NCBI GenBank assembly: GCA_025738555.1
Contig: JAOVFP010000012.1
Span: 1,922,001-1,986,000, forward strand
Direction: 5' to 3'
From: Cyathus striatus
Taxonomy: Eukaryota > Basidiomycota > Agaricomycetes > Agaricales > Nidulariaceae
DNA: 64,000 nt
The position numbers and the translations under genes were made by a program. Below the pieces are notes generated by a model that was not told the origin of the DNA, did no database searches, and saw only the letters and a list, made by a program, of their open reading frames with translations. Shown here piece after piece: positions 35,571-48,856 of this stretch (the stretch's first letter is position 1; each line of letters starts with the position of its first letter).

Positions 35571-37055
35571 TAGTACTGCCCAAATTAGATCTCATGGTCT
35601 AGTTAGCATATGTGAATAAGGGTAGGCCCTTTCTTGGCCTAATTAACACAGTGAATCAGTGCTAAATAGCAAGGGGCTGGGGGGCTTGCCCCCCAGGGAA
35701 AAAATTGCCAATTTGCAATGTAAATTAGCAAATCTGATGCTATTTCACATGCTAATTAACATATGTACCCAATCCTTGTTCCCTCCACACTTGCTCCTCA
35801 CTCTGCCTTAAGGTATGTTTGAAGTGTGGTTATGGTATATTGAATCTGATTCATTTTAATGAATATAGAGCTTTAGTTTCAACAGCCAATGTCTGAACAG
35901 TGAGCACAGGTGAAAAAGAGGTGCTCTAGAGTCCAACTATCAAATGCCTGTATGAGGGAAGACAGCACATTGAGGCCTAGACAAAGAAATTAAATATGAG
36001 TTGTCAAATGTACATTCAACTGAGGTGCCCTAAGGTGCTCAGAGAGGTGATTAGAAATGAAAAGGGGATGTCAGGAACATAACAAGAGAAAGATACTTCA
36101 AGATGAAGTTTAAACACAATGACTTAATGAAATTTTGAGATTGAAATGGTAAAACAGAAGGCAAGGACAAGGACAATAACCTGAGGATAAAAACAGAAGC
36201 TCAAATCTTGACTGTGAGAGTGGAAAAATTCACTGAGTTTTTGGGGGGGTATGTACATGTGTTATATAAAAAATTGGAATAAAGACTTTACTTAACAAGG
36301 AATGGTTGGTAGATGGAGATTAAGTGTATTAAGATTGAAGATTTGGGTAGGGTAAACAGTATGCTATGGAACAGAGAGAGTGGTGATGAATTGAGAGAAA
36401 ATTTTGAAGAATAAAACTTGAGAGAAACTTGAGGCAATGACACAGCCATTGGTAAGGCAAGTTTCAGTATTCAGTGGCTCTTGGTAGTGCCCAATAACAA
36501 CGGCCTTGAGTTCCTGATGTGTAATTGTGGTGTTCCAGGTGATATGGAAATGCTGGCATTGGAGGGAACCAGTGGGAGAGGGTGAATGAGAGGAGAAGAG
36601 CAAACATGAATAGCGCATTGATATGTGCACAGCTTGATTTGATAGCATTATCTTTTGAGATAACAGTCACATGTAGCTTGTAAAATGTAAAGTTTTGTAG
36701 TGCAGGTGAAATGCCTGCTCTACACTTGGCAGACAAATATCTTATATTGAGCTCATTATCATGCAATATGCATGCAAAAACTGACAAACAGCAATGTTAC
36801 AGGCTTGCTTACCCCTCACCAATGACTATGTAACACACTGGAGCTAGCTCATTGGTCAACAACACTGCTTAGATACTGTCGTAATATCAGCTGCAATCAG
36901 TAGTCAGCTATCATTAGTTTTAGAAATAATTTAATATTTGTTCTAGCTAATTAGTGCTATTTCACATACCATTTCTAGCCCACTCAGAGCACCTGCTAAT
37001 TAGCCATGTGAAAAAGCTTGTGTGAAGTTCACAAAACCTAATTTGGGCAGCACTA
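35571..37055. mobile_element. hAT-type element H3 (1485 bp)
   Basis: Inverted ends TAGTACTGCCCAAATTAG and TAGTGCTGCCCAAATTAG are flanked by a perfect 8-bp duplication AGGGTAAG (35563-35570, 37056-37063). No transposase is recognised inside. A CpG-poor interior suggests age. It inactivates gene F2. Confidence 0.88.
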
Positions 37056-37639
37056 AGGGTAAGTGTTACATTGATGATGTTGTCATGATTTGTGCTTGTA
37101 CAGCCTCCATCAGGGTTGAAGTGACAATCATCTGCAGCAATTTTTACAACAGCAGAGAGACTGCTGATTTTGGTTTTAGAAGGTTCTTTGATGTTTGATT
37201 TGTCAAGATCAGGAATGAAGAAAGTACTGGCAGATTGAACAATTTTTAGGCCTCCACCATATTTCTGCCAGCTGACAATTTGACTGAATAGATCACTAAC
37301 AAGGTAGGTGCCAGTGTAAAGGAGTTTTTCATGGACAATTTTGAGGTGCTCATCTACATTTGTAAGATACATAGAGGACATCACAATAAAATGACAAACA
37401 GAGGAAATGGTACCTGGATATTTGTAGGATGTAAGTGATAATGATGTATATATGATGATCCAGTGATATGAATATTGGCTAGACCAAGTGGAGTTACACA
37501 GGTTTTGGTACAATTCAAAAGTTGATAAAGTATTGGCATCATACTTGATGGTGTACATGGAAGTGGTCATGTACCAGGTAGTTTGTACATCATAAACTGT
37601 GATATGGACTGTATTGAACAATGTCTAATTTAATGATTA

Positions 37640-38160
37640 TAGTAATAATACCCCTTAAGTGTAGTAATAATGCAAGTACTTAGCCACATCATGTCAGCAT
37701 GATGACCAAGTGGTAATAGTAAAGAGTAAATTCCTCTAATGTCTGCCTAACATCTAGTGGTAGGGAGATAATAGATTGCTGTTATCAATACTGAGATGTG
37801 TGAGAAAATGTGTATGAGAATTAATTGAGACCCTATAAAACACCTACATTCCTTGTTAAGTCCACCTGGAATTCATCTGGAGTCCTGAACCCTTATAATA
37901 ATATATTATTGTTATACTTAAAACAGGTGCTAAAACACCTAATTCCCAGTAATTTACACTCCCCCAAGAGGTCTGTACGGATCCGTGTGGATTCCGTGTG
38001 GATCTGTACAGACCTGTACAGACCTGTATAGATACAGTACAGAATTTATATAGTAGCTATTATTATTATTAGAGGTGATTATTCTATATGTATTTCATAC
38101 ATATTCTGCATGGATTCTGTGTGGATTTATGCATTGCTGCCTTGTCACACATGTCAAGTG
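37640..38160. other. Dispersed repeat fragment, no gene
   Basis: Bases 37850-38040 contain CACCTGGA, then GGTCTGTACGGATCCGTG and repeats of CTGTACAGAC, related to 22.65, 17.7 and 38.75 kb. Confidence 0.5.
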
Positions 38161-38645
38161 TAACCCTAGGTGAAAAGTGTCACACTATACAAAATCCATG
38201 ATACACTCAATATATAGTATCATTCTCAATGCATAGTATTACACTTAATGCATAGTGTTATGCTTAATGTATAGTGTCACACTCATCACTTAGTGTTATG
38301 CTTAATGCATAGTGTCATGTTTAATGTATAGTGTGACACTCAATGTTTAGTGTCACACTCAACAATCACACTCAACACCTAGTGTCACGCTTATAGTGTC
38401 ACATTTAATGTATAGTGTCACACTCAACACCTAGTGTCATGCTTATAGTATCACATTTAACATATAGTGTCACACTCAACACCTAGTGTCACGCTTATAG
38501 TGTCACATTTAATGTATAGTGTCACACTCAACACCTAGTGTCATGCTTATAGTATCACATTTAACATATAGTGTCACACTCAACACCTAGTGTCACGCTT
38601 ATAGACCTGGTATCACACTCAACACCTAGTGTCATGCTTAATGAA
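38160..38645. repeat. Minisatellite, TAGTGTCACACTCAACACC units
   Basis: Units of about 25-55 bp built from AGTGTCACACTCA, ACACCTAGTGTCA and GCTTATAGTGTCACATTTAA repeat tandemly, with higher-order doubling near 38390-38590. It is noncoding. Confidence 0.85.
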
Positions 38646-41333
38646 GAGTGTCACATGCAAGGAAATAAGAATTCTGCATAATCCATATGGAATTTTCGGA
38701 ATCTGTGCAGAATCTGTACAGACCCAAAAAAACCTCTGCCAAAATGGAAAAAATCTGTGCAGATTCCACACGGATTCTGTGCGGATCTGTACAGAACACA
38801 TGGCTAAGTGTAAAGAGCTCCTAATTCCCTGTGAAGTCCACCTGGAGTCCACTCAGAGTCCTGACCCCTTACTTATTAACACACCTAAGATATCAGGACC
38901 CAACAGAAAATACAAAGTCCATCAGGACTCCATATATTCCAACAGGATGCCACCTGGACAATTGCTTGTTCAGCTGGAGTCCATTCAGAAAATCCAGACT
39001 ATATTAGGTCCACCCAGAGTCCAGCTGGAGTGGAGGGGAGGAGTGTAAAGTACTGGAAATATCATTCAAATGTACCATTATCAGATGTTATACCCACTCC
39101 ATCAATTTCTTCTAAGACTGTGATGCTACTACATTCTTGCTGTATGCTGCCACTGTGAGATCAATTTCTAGAGCTAAGTCAGCCTCCAGTTGTGCTCTCC
39201 ATGCAAATCAATGGCCTCTCTGAGGTACACCATGAACTAGAGCACTATTAGTCAAAAACTATGCTGATAATAAATGTGCATACCATCATCTTGCACCATA
39301 GTTGTCAAAAGCTAAGCATCTACAGCTGTTTTTTTGATCAGTAAGGCATTGTTACTGTTGAAAATAGTGACTCACCCTAATAGCAACCATACTTATACTT
39401 GTAGACTTGTATTAAGTGTGTGTTTCTTCTATTTCTTTCAAATGGTAGTGTCAATCACATGAGGAGAAATAAGAGCACTAGCATGCAAAGTTTATGTTAC
39501 TGGGCACAGATATATGATACCAATCTTTTTGCATGTTGCAACAAATGAATTTCAGGATTATAGAAATCAAAGCCATACAACAAACATTGAAATTACTTAC
39601 TATGTTTGCAACCATATAGGTTAGATTTGGTTCAGAATTCCAACAATGTTGAGCAGTAATGTATTAATGTTATATCCATGTCCAGCTACATCATGCCAAT
39701 GTTACTGAAGGCACCTATGTGACCTTCCAACATACCCAGTCCATTCCCGGATCCAACCCACTACAGGTTTACACTTCCCAATGTTCCTGCCCAGGTTCAT
39801 ATCTGAAACCCATCAGGTTTTCTATTGGGTATCTCAGTGATATGCCTGATGGATGTACAATGTGTATAAGTGTATTTTTTGCAATATCTACATAATATAA
39901 TTCACTCACCTGCAATCACACTTGGATTATCTAAGCATTGGAGTGAGGTCTGAACTGCCAGCGATCATGCTATTTATAGTCACACCCACTAAGGACATAA
40001 TAAACATAGAAGCAGTAGCGATTATAGTAAGGGATGAGCAGGAAAGTGCAAATATAGAACCCCAGCAGCACTTGATTCACCATAAGCACACAGTAATGTG
40101 ACACATCTAGGTCATGGGACAGTTCCCCCAGTGCTACCCACCCAAAGAAGCCAGTACTATCAAAGTGCCCATCAAGCACCAACAGCCATTGCCATCACTC
40201 TGGACTTGAGCCAAATCAGCCCTTGGTATCTTGTGAAATTACATCTCAACCCAATCTGCTGATTGAAGCGAACAGACCATAGATCCGAAGCTGCATGTGC
40301 TGATGGTTCTATCTTTAGGCTTGCAATGCAATGGGCATTAGGAATGTGCATCAGCCAATAAGTGCATCTCTATTATCATGCACACCTGCACCCTTCAACA
40401 AGATATGACCTATGCTCTCCTATTCAGACTTTACCTCCTGAGTGTGCATGCCCCTCCTCCCAGTGTCATAGTAAATTACCCTATCTAGACATATGTTGTA
40501 CCTGTACAGTACCTTTACGGTACCTAAGAACTCCGCTTTTTCAGTAGTATATAAGGCTTGCAATCCTGTACTGATTCTTCTGCTATTAGTGTCACTTAGC
40601 ATATTCATGACAATCTATTCAATTTCCAAGTGTAAAACCCCAGTGTGATCTAAGCCCTCCCAGGACCTCAAAGAAGCTTAGTTTATTAGTAGTGATTACA
40701 AGTGTTATAGATTACAAGTGAATATTATAGTGTGTTCATCCCTCCCTTGCCTGGAATTACCTTGTGTATTCCGAAGATATTCCCCTGGACTCACACTTGC
40801 TTGACTGTTAGCAAGAGTAAGTGACAACCTTTACATAGTTTCATAGCTATTACTCCCTAGTAACCCTCATTGCCCTTTTATCAGATACATAGTTTCTCCT
40901 ATGACAGCCTTACTGTGTTATTATAGTATTAATCCTCCCTTCCATTACTACCTATACATTTCATTATGGCCAATGTAGTTTAGTTTTTTACTCTTCATTC
41001 TGAATGTGTCATTTGCACCCCTACTCCACTTTTCCCAGACTATCTCTCTTACCTATCTCTTTGACTTGTTCTTAGCTACCTGCTTCTGCATTTGCACCTA
41101 TATGTTTCTACATAGTATATATAGTCTTCCAGATGTACTAGTAGTCTTCAGTATTCATATCAACTCTGTACAACTTCTTCCTACTCTAAGTTCTGAAACC
41201 TGCTCCAGGTTTCCTTCAGGTTTCTCTCCTGCTGCCTAGTGTAGTGGTGAAGCTTCTCTCTATACTCTGGAATGTTCTCTTCTACTGAATATCATTCATT
41301 GTGAAATCCCATACTCACTTTGGGTTTTCATTA
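38646..41333. other. Repeat-derived intergenic region with an LTR-like piece
   Basis: Bases 38680-39050 hold the GTACAGA and CCACCTGGAGTCCA repeat family. Minus-strand bases near 39300-39110 show a decayed coding-like stretch (AQLEADLALEIDLTVAAYS) of unknown origin. At 40340-40790 there is an LTR-like segment with TATATAAGG at about 40548 whose distal part resembles 22980-23160. No intact gene is recognised. Confidence 0.35.
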
Positions 41334-42124
41334 TACTGTACTATTATGACTGATTGTTCAGTGACACATAATGGTACCTGTGTGAACTGAACAATTTTTT
41401 GATTTGTGACACATCACAAGCTAGTTTGAACAAAGGTTCAGCTGAAATAAAATAGGCCTATTTTTTCAAAAATTTCTCAAACAGTTCAAGGTGATAGTAC
41501 ATGTAAATTATGTGAAATAAGTACTCTAATGCTCTTCCCATGATTTAGACAAATACATTGTATTTTTATATTTTTTTCTCTCACCATGCCTCAAAGTCGG
41601 AGTTGCATCTGTTGGTGTGTCTTCTGCCACCTCAATAGTAGTGCTCTCTGCATCTGTTCTCATTTTGGCGTTGCTTACTGAAATCCAGAATTCGACACAA
41701 ATAGATCATTTGGCACCAGTGTGTTATTCTTCAATTGTGTACCCAGAGATTCCATGATAAATCTGTGTATAAATAACTTAGAAAATAAGTAATGTTGTGA
41801 AATATGCATTAGTAATGTATCTCACCTTAGATATTGCAAATGTGAATTCTTTGGAGCTACTTTATTGAATGCTATGGTATTTAAATGTTAATTCCATTGC
41901 TTAGACCACCATCAAGATAAGTTATTATGAGACAATACATCATTGTTCTATTCTTGGGCTACTTATAATGCATTGCCCCATTGTCCCAGTACTTCAGTGT
42001 GCCCTTATATGTTTGAACAAATTTGGCTAATGTCACACACCAAATCTAGGTATGAACTGAACAATGAACTAAACTTCAGTGTCATGCTAAAAAATCATGA
42101 ACATTCAGTCATAATGGTACAGTA
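41334..42124. mobile_element. TACTGTAC-family element (791 bp)
   Basis: Ends TACTGTACTATTATGACTGA and inverted TCAGTCATAATGGTACAGTA match each other and the 181-bp MITE at 32372. The minus strand inside has coding-like fragments (ESLGTQLKNNTLVPNDLF, MRTDAESTTIEVAED) that may be transposase remnants. The TA at each end fits a TA target. Confidence 0.6.
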
Positions 42125-42471
42125 GTTCTCCCATGCCTTCTGGGCATCTTCATGTTTGTAACTTGTTTCCAGCAGGAAGGATTTGGTATATAACAATTAA
42201 TCCCTGCATGAGTACAATGGATTCATGCAGCATTTGCACTTATACACACTGACAGTAATCCCACCTTAATCCATTCATGTTTCAGAAAGACTGCAAGTAG
42301 GATAAAGTTTACAATTGTATGAGAAAAAATATAGCTTAGACCTGGACAAGACAGCTGTGGAGTGCAGCGAGTGTTGAGCACACTAGTGTCAAGATTCAAA
42401 TGGTAGGGCACGTTGAGGACTCAAGGACACATGTCGTTGCATGTATTGTAAATCATATTCCCATGAGGCAA

Positions 42472-42590
42472 TTGGCTCAGCCACTCAAGCTTGCTCAGCT
42501 TGTGATTCTGAGCTAAGTTGGCAGGAGCCACAAGCGAACAATGTCGCTCAGCTCCGCTTACCAGCTTAGTGGCTCCAAGCTGAGCCAGCG
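42472..42590. repeat. Short GC-rich foldback
   Basis: It starts TTGGCTCAGCCACTC and ends GTGGCTCCAAGCTGAGCCA, which are partly inverted. Inner AGCTTGCTCAGCTT and CTCAGCTCCGCTT blocks are also related. It is probably a miniature element. Confidence 0.45.
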
Positions 42591-42906
42591 GCAACACTAT
42601 TCAGAGCTATAGTAGTAATATTTCATATGTCAATGTCTATATTACTAATGAATACAATCTACATAAGCTATGAAATGCTAAATACAGAACATGTCCATGC
42701 ACTTGATATGACTCATCAGAGGTGCAGAAAGTACATAAATCCACATGAATAGAAGGCTAAAATACACTAGTAATGAAAGGGAGAAGAGCAAACTGTTCGA
42801 CAATGGTATTATCATAATGCACATAAATTCACCTTCGAATCGAGTCTAGACTTAATGTACTATCCTCTTCAAACTGTTCTACATAAAACATATGAGCTGT
42901 ATTCAT

Positions 42907-44776
42907 TTAATCAATGCTTAGAAATGTACTTCGGAAAATATGGTTCTCCTCTGGGTCTTCAGACAGTGTTTGAACACCCACTTTACCGGAAAGGTTGGTG
43001 TCAGAATCTTTGTGCATTTTGATACCGGGTTCGAGAGAGTCAACAATGGTTTTATTTGGATAAAACTTAGCCATATTTTTTAGGTGTGACGGTACCATCA
43101 GTGCCACAACTTGACAGAGATTAGAAAATTTTGGTACATTTTTCGATTTCCCCCCATCCTTCCATGGTAAGTTCCACTTCAAGCGACTATTTGTTGGTAT
43201 TTCCTCCAATTTCCAATACGACAGCACCTCAACATCTAAATAAGGAGGGATTTGTCCAAGTTTATAGTTGAATGTAGCATTGGGTAACAACATTGAGCCT
43301 TCCTCCAGTTTCATGCCATTTTGTCTGTCAGATTTATCATCTACTCCGTAGCACCATTGCAAAATTCCCGCTTCTTCTGCGTGAGTTATATTAGAAGTAT
43401 TTATAATCCTCTCATTTGCAGTAGAGGTCTCTTTTTCTCGCATGCCACTAAGAGAGCCTTCAATAGATCTTCCCCCCAATTTCAAGCAAGCTCCAGTGTT
43501 GCTGGCTGTCGTTGTTGTCTGGGTTTCTTTAGTTTGAGTTTCAGAGTGCTTGGTTTGTACCGGAAGTATATTATTAATAAACGTGACCTCGCACTTAGTG
43601 TCAACCAGCACTCTGAAACCGTACTGATGGTACATTCTAAGTGTATATCCCTTTCCCGCGAAGTTGAGTTTCATGAACTCGAAGTCTAGCTCGGATGAAG
43701 TTTTAGAACGCTAAATCGAAATGTTAGACAAAGATGTTCATCTATATAGAAGTATATAACCTCACTATCGTTGTAGATAATGCTCCATTTATTTGAATTT
43801 TTTGAAAATACTTACTAGGTGAGTCACGCTCCAAACCACAAATATTTATTTTTGCTCTAACTTCGAAATATACGATAGGTTTTTCGCAGGCTTGAAATCC
43901 ACTGCCACTATCAGGATCGCCTGGTGCACTCCCTGCAGGATATCGTTTGGGCAAGCATTTCGTAGTGATTGTGTCACCATGATCCTTGTTAAGGTTATCT
44001 TCAGATCTTCCACCATGTTCAAGCGGTCTAGACGAAGTGTTATTTTCAGGGATACCAGGTGTATTATATGGATGGTTTTCTTCGGATACATCAGAGGATT
44101 CTCCGTTCTGACTAGAAATTCCATCATTCCCATGGGCATTATCTCCGTGCACTTTACTTTCATCCTCGGAAGGTTGTGATGATGATAGCACCATATCAGG
44201 GTAGTTGTTTTGCAGGTCATGAAGCGGAGTGGATAGTTTAACCGTATTTTTGAGAACAAAATCATTCATATCAACAAGACGTCCCTTCTGATCGTACAAT
44301 GCAACATTTATCTCTTTTGAAGGAGTGAAGATCTTTAGCGGATATGGGAACGTAATTTCGCCTAAGATGTTTAGGCGAGGACTATTTTCGTCGATCTCTT
44401 TATCGCAATATATATAAACTTCCTGTAGATATCCGACATTCGTTTGAAGCAGATTTTCATTGAAACCCGACATTAAATATAATTGATCGTGCGCGACACC
44501 TAGCTCTTCAAAGATGTTCATAATACGTCTTTCATGCGTTTGCATGTGACTAGAGGCCCCCTTTGCTGCAAGTATGGCCAATCCACCAATAGCTGGATAG
44601 TGACCATCACTAGTCTGTGGTATTTTCGCTTTTCGGCCTTTCCCCAGTAAATCATATTTGGCTGCCTGATTGCTCCTACCAGTGGGTGTGGGGGGAGAGT
44701 CTCTTCCAAATAGCATGGCCCCCTCTTTCTCCAAAATTGCATGTAGCAGAACCTGTATTGCACCTAGAACCTGCAT
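42907..44776 (-). CDS. P2: stand-alone paralogue of the NLR C-terminal region
   Basis: Exons 44776-43766 (1011 nt, the same length as in P1) and 43710-42907, with a phase-0 intron 43765-43711. The encoded blocks are those of P1, including PYPLKIFTPSKEINVALYDQ and RVLVDTKCEVTFINNI. An ATG opens the first exon (MQVLGAIQVLLHAILEKEG). However, AATGCAG just before GTTCTAGG, with a GTAAGT 60 nt upstream at 44830, suggests an acceptor and an upstream exon instead. Differences from P1 are mostly substitutions that leave the frame intact. The far upstream region of this copy is separated by M2 and H2. If 5' exons lie beyond 45.4 kb, this copy is cut off from them. Function unknown. Confidence 0.68.
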
Positions 44777-45214
44777 TGTGACTTAGGGATTTATTCATGA
44801 TCATGCATATATTCTAGAGTATCAACTTACGTAAGTACAAAGTCCTACGTAGAAATGGATAAATGGGCCGCAAAACATATTAGTTCTAGTGGGTGGGGAA
44901 AACATTTAAGTGAAATACTCCGCTGTGTCCTCTATTTGTCTTACTTTCTACCCTATAAACGCCTTACGTTCAAACGAGGCTAAGCACTGCCTCATGAGCT
45001 GTTTAACGTGTATTATTCTTTCCTATTCATTTATTAGTGATGAGCTCTGCTCTTCTATCTATGTCGAGGCATAAGTGTAATATAGATTATATAGCATTAC
45101 AATTCGGTCTTAGATAACTCCTAGATCTGATGAGTTACGGGAGTCCACGAAATTGTATATCTATAGACGCTGAAGGCTTCAGGATCTCGCGAAAATCCGA
45201 TAAAGCTGTAGTAG

Positions 45215-45378
45215 TTAATGGTATGTAGATCCAATACTACACTTGCGTATAGCATGAAGAAGCAGTGTGGTCATGTTCTTGCTGTTATCCAAAAGACTTT
45301 CGTTAAACTCAAATTGAACGCCGATCAACATTCTCCTCAGGCTATCCAGAGTAGACATCCCTTCTCGCCTTTTCCGTA
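45215..45378 (+). other. Copy-2 counterpart of the conserved coding-like block, truncated by M2
   Basis: The plus frame reads CGHVLAVIQKTFVKLK, then DQHSPQAIQSRHPFSPF, and is cut by M2 at 45379. Compared with 25800-25945, the length changes are multiples of three. Confidence 0.35.
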
Positions 45379-47108
45379 CATCAGGAAACACGGATTTAGT
45401 GCCATAGCTACGCGCCAAAATAGGTAGCCGATATTAGCTTGGCGTGTAACCACATGGAATAATGGATGCTACAAATGTATTCACTCGCTGTATCTGCAGG
45501 ATTTGCAATAGTGCATGCACATGCACTGTATTGACTTGCACTGCCATCTGGCGTGACTATGGTGCGCGGCACTTAGTCACCACCAGAGAGCATTGTAACG
45601 AGGTAATGCTTGACTGATCCCCAAAAATACTCAATAAAATTGAGTTTGCAATGAAATTTTGTCAAGAAGATGCACAAATGACCAGCTGCTTCAATCACTT
45701 CCTGAACAAGTGATTTTTGCTCCAGAAAGTCAGGTTGCAGCTCGAGAATATGCTTTGCACAGCAATTGGTAGCACCAGATCAACATTTCCCCAGTGATTC
45801 ATCTCCCTTCTTTGGTGCACACTGTTTGATAGACAGTTCCATCCCATCCCACACCATCTTCAGATTCACTGTCTGGCACATTGCTATTGGATTGCATCGC
45901 ATGATCAATTGGCATTGAATTGTCATATAAGCCCAATTTCTGGCGAGCCTTGGCTTCTCGAGCTCATGCAGCAGCTATCTTTTGGGCTTTTTGTGGTCCA
46001 GGCATTGATATTAGGGTGTAGGTAGAGATAGTTACAGGTATGAAATGGTAATCCTACATCGATTGATTCGATTCTACATTCAGACAATTTCAAAGTTTTT
46101 CGCCAATGAATTCCGCCACTGCACATAGTTAGTGGTGACTAAGCGCCATGCACCATAGGACTTGTGAACGCTTGAGCAGGCATCCGCTTTGTTCTTCCCT
46201 ACTTGCTCGTCTTGTCTCATAGATCGTTGTCCTTGTTTGGGGCTGTAGAGTTGTAGGTGGTGAATCTGGAATATATCCCCTAGCTTCATATCCTCCCCTT
46301 CCTCTGCTCAAGAATACATAGTCTGTGCGCATGTTCCCAGCCCCCATCCCCCTTTATATCACCACCTCCCCATGCGAGAGTGTATAGGTGGTGTGCACCT
46401 CTGTTATCTATGCCTCCCCCCTGCCTATGCAAGGCTACTCCAACTCTAATTCTTCCCTTGCATGCTCACTCGTGTTCTCCCACAATGTATGTAATTTTTC
46501 ACAATTACAAACATACTCACCACATCTGTAGGATTTACGATGCCATGTCTGCTTCAACTGCCCCTTGCAAATGGCCATGCACTTGTAGAACTCCTGAGTG
46601 ATGGGAAGGAAGAGCCACATCTGGTTGGGGACCTCCTTGGGCAAGCTCAAAAAGAATTGGAGGGAAAGACCAGGGATAGTGATATTGAGGATGATGTGAG
46701 TGATTGAGAACCTGTGCCGGCAGGAGATGTACTATAGTCTACAGAGTGAAAGTAATTTATAGTATTGCAAATGGCATATTCATTTTTAAATCTGTGATTG
46801 AAGCAGTACAGCAATTCAATATTAATAATGGGATGAAATTCAATAGGCTGCACATACTATGAAGTCAAAGTAGTCTACATATGAAACTATATTACAGTGC
46901 ATATGTCACCCTCACCTTGTCAAGATAATATATGGAGGGGCCACGTGCTATGACATATCTGTATCACTCGTCAGCTATATTGGCTATGTCGGTCTATCAT
47001 ATCTGTATTGGTGGCTATGCAAGTCTATCAAATGGGGACTTGTCTAGCCAACTATCCCTGCTATGACAACTACATATACCTATGGTACCTTATTGTTTTT
47101 TCCTGATG
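45379..47108. mobile_element. Mariner-type element M2 (1730 bp)
   Basis: TA at 45377-45378 and 47109-47110 flanks ends CATCAGGAAA and TTTCCTGATG. The unoccupied site is visible in copy 1 at about 25930. It contains a decayed DDE transposase on the minus strand. It shares its terminal sequence with M1 and M3. Confidence 0.78.
45560..46005 (-). pseudogene. Mariner-type DDE transposase relic
   Basis: The minus strand begins MPGPQKAQKIAAA and continues KARQKLGLY, then SESEDGVGWDGTV, an acidic linker. It ends with QPDFLEQKSLVQEVIEAAGH and FLTKFHCKLNFIEYFWGSVK, the diagnostic C-terminal DDE signature of fungal mariner-like transposases (FLPKFHCELNFIE.W). A TGA interrupts the N-terminal part, and the central catalytic region is missing. 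It is clearly inactive. Confidence 0.72.
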
Positions 47109-48813
47109 TAGTATTAGGGCATTTAATAGGTAATTCTGTCATTGAAAATTAAACATTAGTCAAAAAGACCACCAATATAGATGCTATATCTTATCTACTT
47201 ATGATAATGCGAGGTCTGTTAAATGACATTTCAGAGCCATATAGTAGCTCTGGCTTCCAACCAAACAGAATTCACAAGTCTTAGATAATCGTGAACCCAT
47301 ATATGGGTTTCCTCCGCTGTCGATAGTTGTATACACATATTTTTATATGCCACTCGACCAAAGCTCTTCATCAATGATTTTTAGAGCATATCACACACTT
47401 TTGGTTTGATATTCAGTTTGTTTGTTTGTCTGTGGTGCTGTAATGGCTTGATTTATTATATTGGTTGTGGCTTTACAAAGGATTTATATAGGGCTGCCAA
47501 CTGTAACTGTACAAAATGGTTATGGCTTGTACAGTACAGGTACAGGATGGTTTTCACCTGTAATTAACCATACTGTATAACCATTTATGGCTGTATTATA
47601 CATATGGCTTATTCCAGTGGCCTCGATGACATACTGAGAAGCCTGGTGTGTATCATCTTTTCATTCATTTTTACTTGTACTCTTATGCTAATTACCACTG
47701 AAATTGGTGTTCAGAAATGACTTGATGGAAATGCCTTTGGTTATAGTCCTGTATGAACACATACTGTCACTTAAGAAGCCTAATAGTGTATATGATCAAA
47801 CACATACAGATAATATATTACTGTATGTTTCACACTGTTTCCTCTATATAATGCACCTTGATGCTTTCACCTTCAGAACAGATAAATTCAATACTCATCC
47901 GTTGTATACTTAGCACAACATTTGAAGTACTTAAATATGTATACATGATGCAAAAATACAGTAACATGGCACCTTTCTGCTCCGACTTTTCTCCATTCAT
48001 TATTCAATTTTAGGTACTTCATATCTCTTCGAGCTGAAACAGCATTTTTAATAAAATAACTTAAGTTGCATTTAAATGATAGCACATTATATGTGACAAA
48101 ATATAAGAGAGTAAGGCTGAAGAAAGTTTGAAGGTGGACTGAATGCATTGCAGGATTGCTCCAAAGCACCTCAACAAGGCATGGGAAAGCGTGAGAAATA
48201 CTGTCAGCAAAACATTTCACGAAAAAAACATAGCTTCTAGTTGATTTAATATTATGTTGCTATTATAACATTTAGGATCATTTAATTATACACAAGAACA
48301 AAATTGTATAATGAGAATGTGGAAAATGGAAGAAAAACCATAGACTACAGCACAGCAAGCTTCAGAGAGTCTGGGTGGCCGGTGGCTCAAGGTAGTTTAA
48401 GTATAACTAAAACTTATTCTACTTATGCATTATGTATATTGTATATTTCATGCATATTATACCTGTTGAGTGGAAATTTCAGATCTTACAAAAATAATTC
48501 AGTATCTATCATAACCATAAACCATAAATGGCCATATTTGTACCTGTACCATACTGTAGAAGGTTCAAAAAATGTCTGTACAGTATGGTTACAGCTACTA
48601 TGATGCTCCAATGTATGGAAACCCAGAGCACCATGATCAGAAGCATCAAAATATTTCATGCTCCAAGCATCGGCTGCTTGGCAGATCACTTATGCCTTTG
48701 CTTAGATATGTGTGCTCCAGTAATGAAATTCAGTAGTGACTCGCCTCGGTCAGGTTTTTTTAATAATAGCTAGAGGAGTACAAATAGAGTCAAATTTATG
48801 ATTATGTAAGCAT

Positions 48814-48856
48814 GGTCACGAGTGTTGTTTCCTTGAAGGCAACAACGCTCGTGACC
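48814..48856. repeat. Hairpin inside Y's left TIR
   Basis: GGTCACGAG and GTTGTT pair with AACAAC and CTCGTGACC around CCTTGAAGG, a 43-bp near-perfect palindrome. The counterpart in the right TIR is at 56128-56170. Confidence 0.75.

Larger units (their letters stand above)
35244..37621 (-). pseudogene. F2: unknown-family gene split by a hAT element
   Basis: The 5' part (37621 to about 37056) reads FNTVHITVYDVQTTWYMTT through DDCHFNPDGGCTS and VTLTLS. The 3' part (about 35570-35244) reads SGGSLTIEPFQTDY, VDNIKWLVSQVTGLPNAV and GQTFPPQIRLKHRMHDVF. The two are separated by element H3, whose 8-bp duplication falls in the coding sequence. Homology to F1 supports joining the parts into one ancestral gene. 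The last visible codons run into a T13-A10 tract. Function unknown; perhaps secreted or adhesin-like, but that is a guess. Confidence 0.5.

Noticed and set aside
39970..40182. 70-codon hydrophobic minus-strand ORF as a membrane protein
   Set aside because: No conserved motif; the region looks repeat-derived and hydrophobicity alone is weak evidence.
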